The position numbers and the translations under genes are program-made. Positions 42,070-50,906 of a stretch of DNA of 64,000 nucleotides are shown one piece after another. The notes beneath the pieces are model-generated. The model saw only the letters and a program-made list of their open reading frames with translations, was not told the origin of the DNA and searched no databases. Where the stretch lies: contig NZ_LXEW01000016.1 of the NCBI RefSeq assembly GCF_001655055.1, positions 1-64,000 on the forward strand, in the 5' to 3' direction. The stretch comes from Providencia heimbachae ATCC 35613. Lineage in GTDB: Bacteria > Pseudomonadota > Gammaproteobacteria > Enterobacterales > Enterobacteriaceae. How positions within the stretch are numbered: position 1 is the first letter of the stretch; each line of letters starts with the position of its first letter.

Positions 42070-42734
42070 TAGATTTAATACTTAAGATTTTACCCGGGTT
42101 ACCAACAAGTTTATCGCTAACATTTAGCGCATTATTTGTCGCTTTTGTCCTAGCCATATTTTTAACGTTAGTATTATCCCTTAAAACACCGTTTGTATCC
42201 CAAGCGGTTAAAGTCTATATCACGCTATTTACTGGAACACCTTTATTGGTGCAATTCTTCTTGATTTACAATGGCCCAAGCCAATTTAAATCTTTACAGA
42301 ATTACCCAATGCTGTGGGACTTTATCTCTACCCCTTGGGTATGTGCGATGATCGCGCTTGCATTAAACAGCGCGGCTTATTCAACATTACTTTTTCATGG
42401 TGCGGTAAAAGCGATTCCATCAGGGCAATGGCAATCTTGCCAAGCGTTAGGAATGAGCAAGCTACAAACTATGCGCATAATCCTACCTTATGCGTTTAAG
42501 CGCTCGCTGTCGTCTTACTCTAATGAAGTGGTTCTGATATTTAAAAGTACCTCATTAGCCAGTACCATCACGATGCTCGATATTATGGGCTACAGCCAGC
42601 AAGTCTTTGGTCAAACGTGGGATGTCATGGCATTTGTTGCTGCGGGGATTATTTATCTGGTCGTCAATGCGATATTAACGATTGTTATGCGCTTAATTGA
42701 ACGTAAAGCGCTGGCCTTTGAGCATCGTTCTTAA
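42066..42734 (+). CDS. artM: Arginine ABC transporter permease ArtM
   Basis: Second membrane subunit. 222 residues as in E. coli, with five membrane helices and the EAA loop [24 protein letters not shown]. Last gene of the operon; rlmC converges 50 bases downstream. Confidence 0.96.
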   Translation: MIDLILKILPGLPTSLSLTFSALFVAFVLAIFLTLVLSLKTPFVSQAVKVYITLFTGTPLLVQFFLIYNGPSQFKSLQNYPMLWDFISTPWVCAMIALALNSAAYSTLLFHGAVKAIPSGQWQSCQALGMSKLQTMRIILPYAFKRSLSSYSNEVVLIFKSTSLASTITMLDIMGYSQQVFGQTWDVMAFVAAGIIYLVVNAILTIVMRLIERKALAFEHRS

Positions 42735-42786
42735 CTGACTTATTATTAACTTTTAAATGTAGAAGCTTGGTGTAAAGGCCAAGCTT

Positions 42787-43920
42787 TTATTTTTGAATTT
42801 TTTCTAATAAAGTTAACACTTCATAGTGTGCAGTATGCGGAAACAAATCAAATAACTGAACTTTAGAGACTTGATAACCACTCAATAATGTTAAGTCTTG
42901 AGCCATAGTTTGTGCATTACAGCTTGAATAAAGAATATATTCTGGCTGCATCTGCGATAAGTATTCGCATAATATCTTACCGATACCGCGTCTTGGTGGA
43001 TTAACTAATACCAACTGGGGTACGTCTTGATGACCGACCGCAAATTGAGTGGAATCTAGTGCTTGAAACTCCACATGTTGTAAACCCAATTCAGAAGCTG
43101 ATTGACGGGCACAGGCAATTGCGGGGGCACTAATTTCAATCCCCGTTAATTTGGTTTGCTTTTGTGCACAATGAAGACCGAATCCACCGACTCCACAAAA
43201 TAAATCCCATAAGCTGATAATTTTCAGCGCATTAACCCATTCTCTTGCCGTTTGATAGAGTTTCGCTGCAACCAGAGGATTAGTTTGAAAAAAACTTTGC
43301 GGTCGGATAAATAGTGGAACTTGATTAAACTCTTCGCGCAAAACATGTTGCGTGGTGAGCATGATTTCTTGCGCGCCCTCAAGTATCGCCATATGAGTGG
43401 GCTGAATATTGGCGGTGATAACGGATAATTCAGGTAATTTAGCTTGTAACCACGGTAATGCATTGGTTAATTGTTCAAGTTTTTTTTCTGAGCGTAAGAC
43501 AAAACGCAACATAAATTGCCCAGAGTGCCAGCTTTGGGTCAAAAGAATGTATTTCAGCTCTCCACGTTTACGTTCAATATTATAAGGTGTTAAACCTGCT
43601 TTAGCGATAAACGGGATTAATTCTGCAAAAACAGTAGCAAACTCGACGGGATATAGCGGACAATCCGTTAAATCAACCGCTTTACCATCACGATTAACAA
43701 TACCCAGCACCGGTTTTTCAACACTCCCACTCACGACCATTTTGGCTTTATTACGAAACCGTTCGGCTTCGCCAGAGACAGGCGGTTCAAAAGTAGATTG
43801 ATCGACTAAAGGAAGCAATGCTTGCAAATGATTTTGTTTTTGTGAAAGTTGTTGTTCTGGCGATAATTCGATCCATTGACAAGAACGACACTCCCCAGCG
43901 GTATATTTTTTACAATCCAT
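42787..43920 (-). CDS. rlmC: 23S rRNA (uracil-747-C5)-methyltransferase RlmC
   Basis: Methylates U747 of 23S rRNA with SAM and carries a [4Fe-4S] cluster. Cluster cysteines are visible at the N-terminus ([14 protein letters not shown]) and near [13 protein letters not shown]. The methyltransferase domain has [14 protein letters not shown] and the catalytic [13 protein letters not shown]. Start at 43920 aligns with E. coli (375 residues; here 377); ATG 43929 is an alternative three codons upstream. Formerly rumB/ybjF. Confidence 0.95.
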   Translation of the reverse strand: MDCKKYTAGECRSCQWIELSPEQQLSQKQNHLQALLPLVDQSTFEPPVSGEAERFRNKAKMVVSGSVEKPVLGIVNRDGKAVDLTDCPLYPVEFATVFAELIPFIAKAGLTPYNIERKRGELKYILLTQSWHSGQFMLRFVLRSEKKLEQLTNALPWLQAKLPELSVITANIQPTHMAILEGAQEIMLTTQHVLREEFNQVPLFIRPQSFFQTNPLVAAKLYQTAREWVNALKIISLWDLFCGVGGFGLHCAQKQTKLTGIEISAPAIACARQSASELGLQHVEFQALDSTQFAVGHQDVPQLVLVNPPRRGIGKILCEYLSQMQPEYILYSSCNAQTMAQDLTLLSGYQVSKVQLFDLFPHTAHYEVLTLLEKIQK

Positions 43921-43997
43921 ATTCATCACTAAAGATTAATTTCACGAAATATTATATATAAATTTATTATTTCAATGAGCATGATTAATAAGAACCC

Positions 43998-44095
43998 TAT
44001 GCCCTAAATAATTCAAGATGCAGGTAGACATAAGTATGTGGCTGACGCTAACGAGCGCAGTCAAGGACACCGTTACCTGAAATATAACGCGTATA
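43998..44095. repeat. ERIC-like element, internally deleted
   Basis: CCTAAATAATTCAAGATGCAGGTAG matches the start of the 125-bp ERIC units at 1-250 and is joined directly to ACATAAGTATGTGGCTGAC, their central palindrome, omitting about 25 bases. It then continues to ACCTGAAATATAACG. It fills the gap between rlmC and ybjN. Confidence 0.6.
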
Positions 44096-44096
44096 T

Positions 44097-44612
44097 CTAG
44101 TGAAGAATAACCGATGGTTTATCATCGAGATCAGATTCAGCGTCTTCGTCACTCTCTTCGCCATCTTCGGAAAATTCATCTTGATTTGAATACAGCAGAT
44201 TATTACTAAAAATCTCAAAGATAATTGCAGCGATTTGGTCTTCTGCTTGTTGTAAGAAATGACAAAACTGACGATAGGTCATTCCCGCTTCAAGCGAAAA
44301 GGATTGGCTAACAACAAGTTTTGGCAAGTTTTCATTATTGATTTCAAGAAATACTTTTGCTGTTAATGAGCTGGCGTTGATTTGGCTGATGTTCGCCACT
44401 AACGTCACAATGGCAGTTGGCTTTAGCTCCGCAAGAGCAGAAAGCACAAGGACATTATTTAAAATATCGAGTTTTGCATCAAATATACCTTCGATATTTT
44501 GCATATGCGGTAAATGTAACGCAGAACATGAATCACACTCGAAATAAGACGTTTTGAGTTGGTCTAGCCATGCACGAAGTTGTGATATGTCTGGGTAACA
44601 AATAGAATCCAT
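44097..44612 (-). CDS. ybjN: YbjN domain-containing protein
   Basis: A 171-residue cytoplasmic protein of the YbjN family (type III chaperone-like fold). E. coli YbjN affects motility, fimbriation and stress responses, mechanism unclear. Conserved blocks: LKTSYFECDSCSALHLPHMQN and LPKLVVSQSFSLEAGMTYRQF. The C-terminal 25 residues are strongly acidic (Glu/Asp/Ser). The start at 44612 follows AAAGG, and the frame's further 17 upstream codons have no site. Confidence 0.9.
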   Translation of the reverse strand: MDSICYPDISQLRAWLDQLKTSYFECDSCSALHLPHMQNIEGIFDAKLDILNNVLVLSALAELKPTAIVTLVANISQINASSLTAKVFLEINNENLPKLVVSQSFSLEAGMTYRQFCHFLQQAEDQIAAIIFEIFSNNLLYSNQDEFSEDGEESDEDAESDLDDKPSVILH

Positions 44613-44793
44613 GAATAATAACCTTTTTAACGCTAAATAATAATTGTACTCACTCAATTTCAATTAGCCAGAGTACCAATCTCCGTAACTGTTAGTCATT
44701 TTACATCGAATGAGCCACAGAAAAGCGGATAATTTTCACACATCGTACCGCTAAACGCCAGTAAAACGATGCTTAGTCATGCTTTTCGTCTTT

Positions 44794-45126
44794 TTAATCC
44801 TCTTCCTCTTCCTCTTCATTTTTTCGGGCTTGTGATTTTGAAGGTTGTTTATTATCAATACCAAGGAAGCTTAATCCATGCACAGCACGCCAAATAATAT
44901 TAATCATTGCAGGGATTAAACACCCAATACCGATAAATATCATTGCAACAATGACGCCTTGCTGCATCAGGGATTCCGGTAGCGTAAGGTAGTTATTCGT
45001 CACTAATAAAACAACGATTAACAATATTATTCCAATAGCTTCGAGTACCAAGACAGGTTTAGGCATATCCGCTAGCGAGCGCATCATCCCATTTGAATTT
45101 CTAGTTTCCGGTGTATTTTTGTTCAT
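44794..45126 (-). CDS. ybjC: YbjC family (DUF1418) membrane protein
   Basis: A 110-residue small inner-membrane protein with two helices (about residues 27-47 and 56-76), preceded by SLADMPKPVLVLEAIG, which matches the DUF1418 opening. The C-terminus ends in a run of eight acidic residues. The ATG follows GGGAG. It lies divergent from grxA, as ybjC does in E. coli. Function unknown. Confidence 0.85.
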   Translation of the reverse strand: MNKNTPETRNSNGMMRSLADMPKPVLVLEAIGIILLIVVLLVTNNYLTLPESLMQQGVIVAMIFIGIGCLIPAMINIIWRAVHGLSFLGIDNKQPSKSQARKNEEEEEED

Positions 45127-45349
45127 TTTGACTCCCGTAGCACAATAGATCTATTCATTTTTAACTCATCATTCGGATAGCTGAGCGAAGACAATACCCA
45201 AGCAACTTGAAGAATAACGGGTATATACTCACGAATTATATGTAATACCTATGGGTATGAAAGGAAAATTCGACTTTTATTTCTGAACTGATGTAGGCAT
45301 AGTATTGGGCATTGTGATTAGAATCTGAGTTCGAATAAAAGGAGATACT

Positions 45350-45613
45350 ATGTACACTGTTATTTTTGGTCGCCCAGGCTGCCCATATTGTGTTCGTGCT
45401 AAAGAGCTTGCTGAAAAACTCAAAAATGAGCGCGAAGACTTTGATTACCGTTATGTTGATATCCAAGCTGAAGGTATTTCAAAAGAAGACCTGTCTAAAA
45501 CAGTAGGTAAACCTGTTGAGACCGTACCGCAAATTTTCATTGATGAGAAACATATCGGTGGCTGTACAGATTTCGAAGCTTACGCAAAAGAAAATCTGTC
45601 GCTGTATAAGTAA
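45350..45613 (+). CDS. grxA: Glutaredoxin 1
   Basis: Glutathione-dependent dithiol oxidoreductase that reduces ribonucleotide reductase and PAPS reductase. 87 residues, with active site Cys11-Pro-Tyr-Cys14 and the TVPQIFIDEKHIGG cis-proline/GSH-binding segment. The ATG follows AAGGAGATACT. In E. coli the gene is induced by OxyR; I could not prove an OxyR site by eye. Confidence 0.97.
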   Translation: MYTVIFGRPGCPYCVRAKELAEKLKNEREDFDYRYVDIQAEGISKEDLSKTVGKPVETVPQIFIDEKHIGGCTDFEAYAKENLSLYK

Positions 45614-45636
45614 TTAACCCAACCGGTTTTCTACTC

Positions 45637-45685
45637 AACAAGTAAGGCTGTATTCAATATTTATAGTCTTACTTGTTCTTTTTGT
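45637..45685 (+). terminator. grxA terminator
   Basis: AACAAGTAAG / CTTACTTGTT stem with a long A/T loop, followed by CTTTTTG, 25 bases after the grxA stop. Confidence 0.7.
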
Positions 45686-45736
45686 GCTATTTCCCCACTT
45701 TTTCACGACTAAATGCATTTTTTTTCATCACTTCGC

Positions 45737-45763
45737 GAACTTTCCTTTTTAGGTAGAGTCTTA
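45737..45763 (+). promoter_or_regulatory. SigmaE promoter of rybB
   Basis: -35 GAACTT (45737-45742), a 16-base spacer, -10 TCTTA (45759-45763), then six bases to the RybB start at 45770. It fits the sigmaE pattern GAACTT-N16-TCTGA with mismatches only in the -10. Confidence 0.8.
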
Positions 45764-45769
45764 ATCTAT

Positions 45770-45848
45770 GCCACTGCTTTTCTTTGATGTCCCCATGTTG
45801 AGGAGCCCGATAGCCAACTCTATGTTTTTAATGCTATCGGGTTTTTTA
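45770..45848 (+). ncRNA. rybB: RybB, sigmaE-dependent Hfq-binding small RNA
   Basis: The 5' end GCCACTGCTTTTCTTTGATG is identical to the E. coli RybB seed region, which pairs with many porin mRNAs, and TCCCCAT and GGAGCCC follow as in E. coli. The 3' half is a diverged terminator: CCCGATAGC / GCTATCGGG stem and a run of T. Total about 79 nt, as in E. coli. RybB shuts down outer-membrane protein synthesis under envelope stress. The sigmaE promoter is directly upstream. Confidence 0.93.
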
Positions 45849-45894
45849 TTGCCATAATATTTTTTATAGCCATAATAATAGCCATAAAAACTGA

Positions 45895-46314
45895 TTACTC
45901 TCCTTGCAACGTAACGACAAGTCGGCGTTGTCCACCAAAATTACGATGTTCACAAAGATAAATCCCCTGCCAAATCCCCATATTTAAGCTTCCATTTGAT
46001 ATCGGAATACATAAGCTTGCGCCAAGTATGCTACTTTTCAGATGAGCAGGCATATCATCACTCCCCTCATAATCATGCTGAAAGTAAGGCTCATTTTCAG
46101 GTACTGCACGGTTAAAAAAACTTTCAAAATCTTGCCTGACGGTGTAATCAGCATTTTCATTGATGGTCAATGACGCCGATGTATGTTGAATAAAAATATT
46201 TAATAACCCTACTTTGACTAACTTTAATTCAGAAATTTGCCGTAAAACCTCATCAGTAATTAAATGAAAGCCTCTTTCTTTTGCGCTAAGTTGGATCTCT
46301 TTTTGCCACCACAC
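45895..46314 (-). CDS. yjbQ: YjbQ family protein (secondary thiamine-phosphate synthase-like)
   Basis: A 139-residue single-domain protein of the UPF0047/YjbQ family. Conserved segments are NIFIQHTSASLTINENAD, DMPAHLKSSILGASLCIPISNG and the GTWQ-like GIWQGIYLCEHR, whose His and Asp/Glu residues form the pocket. E. coli YjbQ can partly replace thiamine-phosphate synthase when overproduced; the true role is not established. Converges on rybB. Confidence 0.88.
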   Translation of the reverse strand: MWWQKEIQLSAKERGFHLITDEVLRQISELKLVKVGLLNIFIQHTSASLTINENADYTVRQDFESFFNRAVPENEPYFQHDYEGSDDMPAHLKSSILGASLCIPISNGSLNMGIWQGIYLCEHRNFGGQRRLVVTLQGE

Positions 46315-46622
46315 GGTTCTTTCCTTTTTAAATTTAGGGTATTAAGCCAATATTATTCATATAAATTATTAACAAAATATAAATTTATTGCCAATATTAA
46401 GACAAAGGGACTTTACCTACTATGTCAGAGTCTTTAATCTCTCACACCTAGACTCTTCATACTTCAAGGGATACTTTGTTGGCTCGTTTTATTCACACGT
46501 CACATGTTGATATAGACGCTTTGTGACGCATTTTTTGCCACCTAGCCACACCTTAAATTATTTTGGGTATATACCGCACACATGTGTTTTACTAATCACC
46601 ACTATTTCCGAGGTACTGAACC
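46315..46622. other. yjbQ/ybjG divergent region with ERIC-like repeat
   Basis: About 308 bases. Positions 46455-46573 form an inverted-orientation ERIC-like element: TCATACTTCAAGG, GTTGGCTCG, a CGTCACA / TGTGACG dyad in the centre, then AAATTATTTTGGGTATA. The AT-rich left part probably holds the yjbQ promoter. No gene seen. Confidence 0.5.
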
Positions 46623-47231
46623 GTGTTGGAACAACTGAATCTGGATATGTTTAACCTGATCAATGCAACACCGGAGTCTGCTAGTGGCACGATTGCTATC
46701 GCAACCGTTATTGCTAAGCGCCTGATCCTTATTTTCCCTCTATTCACTGTTATCTGTTGGTTTTGGGGGGCGCCACAAAACATGACTCGCCAACGTGCTT
46801 TTGCCTGTAAAGCTGCATTTGCTATCGTGATAGGTTTGGTAATTTCGTGGATTGCAGGTTATGTTGCCCCCCATGAACGCCCATTCATGATGGGTATTGG
46901 CACTAATTTTTTAGTGCATGAGCCTACCCCCTCATTTCCAAGTAACCACGGTACGATTGTCTTTACTTTTGCCTTAGCATTTTTATTTTGGCTAAGAACA
47001 TGGGTTGGGCTGGTCATGCTAATTCCTGCGATCATAATTGCATGGTCTAGAATTTACCTCGGCGTTCACTGGCCTTTAGATATGGTTGGCGCATTCATAT
47101 TAGCGTTAATCGCTTGCGGTTTATCGCAAATTCTATGGTCAATTATTGGCTATAAAGTCCAAGCACCGATCACGCGTATTTACCAGCTTATTTTTGGCTC
47201 TTTAATCCGTAAAGGCTGGTTCCAGCCATAA
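46623..47231 (+). CDS. ybjG: Undecaprenyl-diphosphatase, PAP2 type
   Basis: Dephosphorylates undecaprenyl pyrophosphate to recycle the lipid carrier for peptidoglycan and O-antigen synthesis. 202 residues, five to six membrane helices, and the PAP2 phosphatase motifs at the periplasmic face: K-R near residue 36, PSNHG near 101 and SRIYLGVHWPLD near 143. The first codon is GTG behind GAGGT, with TTG next; N-terminal MLEQLNL aligns with E. coli YbjG. BacA-type enzymes do the same reaction but lack these motifs. Confidence 0.93.
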   Translation: MLEQLNLDMFNLINATPESASGTIAIATVIAKRLILIFPLFTVICWFWGAPQNMTRQRAFACKAAFAIVIGLVISWIAGYVAPHERPFMMGIGTNFLVHEPTPSFPSNHGTIVFTFALAFLFWLRTWVGLVMLIPAIIIAWSRIYLGVHWPLDMVGAFILALIACGLSQILWSIIGYKVQAPITRIYQLIFGSLIRKGWFQP

Positions 47232-47237
47232 TCATTA

Positions 47238-47283
47238 AATTAAAAGTACTAGCTATATTTAATACTAGTACTTTTAATTTTCA
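47238..47283. terminator. Terminator after ybjG
   Basis: Perfect 16-bp inverted repeat AAATTAAAAGTACTAG / CTAGTACTTTTAATTT with a 12-base loop, starting six bases after the ybjG stop. The stem itself gives the U-rich tail in either direction. Confidence 0.75.
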
Positions 47284-48087
47284 AATATTGAGATAAATCA
47301 ATTTTTTTATTTATTTTTCTTTGCCATTAAAAAAATATTCAAACTTACAGAACAGATTATCGAAACAATTAATTAACAAATATTTTGTTACGATTTTTAA
47401 TTATTTTTTTCATCGAAAAAAAAGTCCCATTAGATTCTTGATCCTTTTAAGTAAATAATTAATACATATCATTGTCAGCATAATATGCTGCTATAATTAG
47501 TTGCCCACTAAACCACTTCTTATCATTAAATAAAAAACATAAAAATCAATTGATTACGCGATAAAAAAACAGACAAAAGCAATCACATAAAACACGTCAA
47601 AAAAAGTATTCATTCAAATTGTTGATAAATTAAACACGTCAGTAAAAAACATTAATATAATAATGTTTCTTTAAAGATAGATATCTTTCTTAATAACTAC
47701 TCTTTATTAGCTTAATTAATTGAATATAAAAAAATCTTAAAAAAACATCCTAAGCGGAATTTTATTAACATTTCTATAAAATATAATGAAATCGTTTAAT
47801 GATAGGAGATATTTCTCTTTTGAGATGGTGATCACGGCATTTTATTCTGGTAAAATGTAGATTCACACACTCAAAATCCATTTTTAAAAATAACTGACAA
47901 GATTACAAAACTGATTGAAAATGAATTTACTATTAATTCTAGTTTTATTCTCAATCAGCTTGTTACGTAGAAAAAAATCTAATTTAAATTAGGCGATTAA
48001 TTGTTCGTACCAAAGATTAAAACAGCATAACAATGGCCCATTGTTATACAGAATAACTATTTTTTGACTTTTATTTCGGAGACTATT
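47284..48087. other. Long AT-rich region upstream of sdaC
   Basis: About 800 bases with no credible ORF, strongly AT-rich with many A/T tracts, the composition of an H-NS/Lrp-type control region. A CRP-like site lies at 47821-47836. The sdaC promoter is expected in the last 250 bases. Confidence 0.5.
47821..47836. promoter_or_regulatory. CRP-like binding site upstream of sdaCB
   Basis: TGAGA-TGGTGA-TCACG matches the CRP consensus TGTGA-N6-TCACA at eight of ten positions, about 260 bases before sdaC. E. coli sdaCB is CRP-dependent; the assignment here is by pattern only. Confidence 0.4.
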
Positions 48088-49404
48088 ATGGATACAACTA
48101 AAGTTGGTTCCATCGACACAACAGCCTCACAAACTGGAGATAGCCGCACTTGGCGTAAAACAGACACGGTATGGATGCTTGGGTTATATGGTACAGCCAT
48201 TGGTGCGGGTGTTTTATTTTTACCGATAAATGCAGGTATGAGTGGGTTACTCCCTGTTCTACTGATGCTGGTTTTAGCCTTCCCAATGACCTTCTTTGCT
48301 CACCGAGGCTTAACACGCTTTGTTTTATCTGGTTCTAAAAAAGGTGGGGACATCACTGAAGTCGTAGAAGAGCATTTTGGTCGCACGGCGGGTAACTGGA
48401 TTACCCTGCTGTATTTCTTCGCAATCTATCCTATTTTGTTAGTTTATGGTGTATCCATCACCAATAACGTAAATAAATTTCTGACCGAATTATTAGGTGT
48501 TGCCGCTCCACCACGCTGGTTGTTGGCACTCCTTTTAGTTGGCGGGATCATGGCGATTGTCTCTTTTGGCGAAAAATATATCGTCAAAGTAATGAGTGTA
48601 TTGGTTTTCCCATTTATTGCCGTTCTTGTCGCATTCTCTCTGTATATGATCCCTTATTGGAGTGCAGATGTACTCAGTACTCTGTCTTTAGCAAGCGTTG
48701 CAGAAACCGCTAAAAATACGGGCGGGCAAAGCATCTGGATTACTATCTGGTTAACAATCCCTGTGATGGTATTTGCTTTTAACCATTCGCCAATTATTTC
48801 TGCATTTTCAGTGGCAAAACGTGAAGAATATGGTGATGCCGCAGAACCAAAATGTTCACGAATTCTTGCTTCAGCACATATTTTGATGGTATTGACGGTG
48901 ATGTTCTTCGTCATCAGCTGTGTGTTTACGCTTTCATCCGCTGATCTTGCTCAAGCGAAAGCTCAGAACATCAGTATTCTTGACTATCTGTCAGGTTACT
49001 TTGATCAGCCATTTATTAAATTTGCAGCAGCTATTATTGCCTTTATCGCCATCATTAAATCATTTCTTGGCCATTATTTAGGTGCTCGTGAAGGTTTCAA
49101 TGGCTTAGTTGAACGTGCTTACCGTGCAAAAGGTAAAACTATTGACGTTCGTAAATTAAACCGTGGCACAGCAATTTTCATGCTAGTCACCACATGGATA
49201 GTAGCAACATTAAACCCTGGCGTACTAGATATCATCGAAAGTCTCGGTGGTCCAATTATCGCTATCTTACTGTTCTTAATGCCGATGTATGCGATTAACA
49301 AAGTACCTGCAATGCGTAAATACGCAGACAAAATCAGCAACGTATTTATTGTAATTATGGGTCTAGTTGCTATCTCAGCTGCAATATATAAATTATTCTT
49401 CTAA
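48088..49404 (+). CDS. sdaC: Serine transporter SdaC
   Basis: Proton-coupled serine importer of the HAAAP family. 438 residues from the ATG at 48088, which follows CGGAG; eight unconserved upstream codons are left out. About eleven membrane helices. Segments identical to E. coli SdaC include GLYGTAIGAGVLFLPINAG, AFPMTFFAHRGLTRFVLSG and SFLGHYLGAREGFNG. It is followed by the serine deaminase gene as in the E. coli sdaCB operon: uptake then deamination to pyruvate and ammonia. Confidence 0.96.
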   Translation: MDTTKVGSIDTTASQTGDSRTWRKTDTVWMLGLYGTAIGAGVLFLPINAGMSGLLPVLLMLVLAFPMTFFAHRGLTRFVLSGSKKGGDITEVVEEHFGRTAGNWITLLYFFAIYPILLVYGVSITNNVNKFLTELLGVAAPPRWLLALLLVGGIMAIVSFGEKYIVKVMSVLVFPFIAVLVAFSLYMIPYWSADVLSTLSLASVAETAKNTGGQSIWITIWLTIPVMVFAFNHSPIISAFSVAKREEYGDAAEPKCSRILASAHILMVLTVMFFVISCVFTLSSADLAQAKAQNISILDYLSGYFDQPFIKFAAAIIAFIAIIKSFLGHYLGAREGFNGLVERAYRAKGKTIDVRKLNRGTAIFMLVTTWIVATLNPGVLDIIESLGGPIIAILLFLMPMYAINKVPAMRKYADKISNVFIVIMGLVAISAAIYKLFF

Positions 49405-49414
49405 TTGAAGCACC

Positions 49415-49444
49415 CAGGTAACTCTCTGAAAGGCGAGTTACCTG
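49415..49444 (+). other. Intercistronic hairpin between sdaC and sdaB
   Basis: CAGGTAACTC / GAGTTACCTG 10-bp perfect stem with a 10-base loop, without a T run. More likely an mRNA-stabilising or attenuating hairpin than a terminator; sdaB begins 36 bases later. Confidence 0.55.
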
Positions 49445-49480
49445 ATTTCAATGACTTTCTACACACAGGAAGCACTGAAT

Positions 49481-50848
49481 ATGATAAGTGTATTTGATAT
49501 CTTCAAAATCGGTATTGGCCCTTCAAGCTCGCATACCGTAGGCCCAATGAAAGCGGGCAAACAATTCGTTGATGACCTGATTAAACAAAACCAACTTAAA
49601 GCAACAACTCGTATTGCCGTCGATGTATATGGTTCCCTTTCCCTAACCGGTAAAGGCCATGCCACGGATATGGCAATCATTATGGGACTTGCAGGTAATT
49701 TACCCGATACTATTGATATTGATGCAATCCCCGCGTTTATGCGCAATGTAGAGCAAACCGGTAAGCTGCAACTGGCACAAGGCCAACATGAAGTCGATTT
49801 TCCGGCTGAAGGTGGAATGAATTTTCACTCAACGAATCTACCCTTGCACGAAAATGGCATGTCAATTACTGCATTTTCCGGTAATGCCGTTGTTTATACA
49901 AAAAATTACTACTCTATTGGTGGTGGTTTTATTATTGATGAGGAGCACTTTGGTCAAGCCGATGAACAGGCTGTGCAAGTTCCTTATCCATATAAATATG
50001 CCGTTGACCTACAAAAACACTGTAAAGAAACCGGATTATCACTCTCAGCGCTGGTCATGCAAAATGAACTAGCACTGCGTAGCAAGGACGAGATCCATCA
50101 ATACTTATCCTCTGTCTGGGAAGTTATGAAAGCCGGTATTGAGCGCGGTGTCACTACAGAAGGCTTATTACCCGGGCCTCTGCGTGTTCCTCGCCGCGCA
50201 GCTGCTTTGCGCCGGCAATTAGTCACAACGGATAGCACGAATATGGATCCAATGGCTGTGATTGATTGGATCAACATGTATGCACTTGCAGTTAATGAAG
50301 AAAATGCGGCGGGTGGGCGAGTTGTTACAGCGCCGACTAACGGTGCCTGTGGCATTATTCCTGCCGTGTTAGCTTACTATGATAAATTCATTCGCCCTGT
50401 GAATGAAAATTCCTATACTCGCTACTTTTTAGTTTCTGGTGTTATTGGCACATTATATAAAATGAATGCTTCGATTTCAGGTGCAGAAGTGGGTTGCCAA
50501 GGGGAAGTGGGTGTTGCTTGTTCAATGGCAGCAGCAGGTCTTGCAGAATTAATGGGTGGAAGCCCTGAGCAAGTGTGTATCGCTGCAGAAATTGGTATGG
50601 AACATAACTTAGGCCTGACTTGTGACCCTGTTGGGGGCCAAGTACAAGTACCCTGTATTGAACGTAATGCGATTGCTGCCGTTAAAGCCGTTAATGCCGC
50701 ACGCATGGCGCTACGCCGAGTGAGCGATCCGCGCGTTTGTCTCGATAAGGTTATCGAAACCATGTACGAAACAGGCAAGGATATCAACGCAAAATATCGT
50801 GAAACCTCACAAGGTGGCTTAGCAATCAAATTAGCGTATTGTGAATAA
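49481..50848 (+). CDS. sdaB: L-serine ammonia-lyase, iron-sulfur type
   Basis: Converts L-serine to pyruvate and ammonia using a [4Fe-4S] cluster. 455 residues, as in E. coli SdaB, from the ATG at 49481 (behind CAGGAAGC). The N-terminal beta domain has IGIGPSSSHTVGPMKAG. The alpha domain has the Fe-S cysteines in TNGACGIIP, ISGAEVGCQGEVGVACSM and LTCDPVGGQVQVPC. It follows sdaC, which favours sdaB over the paralogs sdaA and tdcG. Confidence 0.95.
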   Translation: MISVFDIFKIGIGPSSSHTVGPMKAGKQFVDDLIKQNQLKATTRIAVDVYGSLSLTGKGHATDMAIIMGLAGNLPDTIDIDAIPAFMRNVEQTGKLQLAQGQHEVDFPAEGGMNFHSTNLPLHENGMSITAFSGNAVVYTKNYYSIGGGFIIDEEHFGQADEQAVQVPYPYKYAVDLQKHCKETGLSLSALVMQNELALRSKDEIHQYLSSVWEVMKAGIERGVTTEGLLPGPLRVPRRAAALRRQLVTTDSTNMDPMAVIDWINMYALAVNEENAAGGRVVTAPTNGACGIIPAVLAYYDKFIRPVNENSYTRYFLVSGVIGTLYKMNASISGAEVGCQGEVGVACSMAAAGLAELMGGSPEQVCIAAEIGMEHNLGLTCDPVGGQVQVPCIERNAIAAVKAVNAARMALRRVSDPRVCLDKVIETMYETGKDINAKYRETSQGGLAIKLAYCE

Positions 50849-50866
50849 TCGAGCCTGTTAATTGTA

Positions 50867-50897
50867 TAATAATGCCTGCTATAAGCAGGCATTATTA
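50867..50897. terminator. Bidirectional terminator between sdaB and the coiled-coil gene
   Basis: TAATAATGCCTGCT / AGCAGGCATTATTA, a perfect 14-bp stem with a three-base loop, between two convergent genes. Confidence 0.85.
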
Positions 50898-50906
50898 ATA
50901 ACTTAG

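Noticed and set aside
45127-45349. OxyR site for grxA
   Set aside because: Expected from E. coli, but no convincing four-element ATAG/CTAT array could be found by eye.
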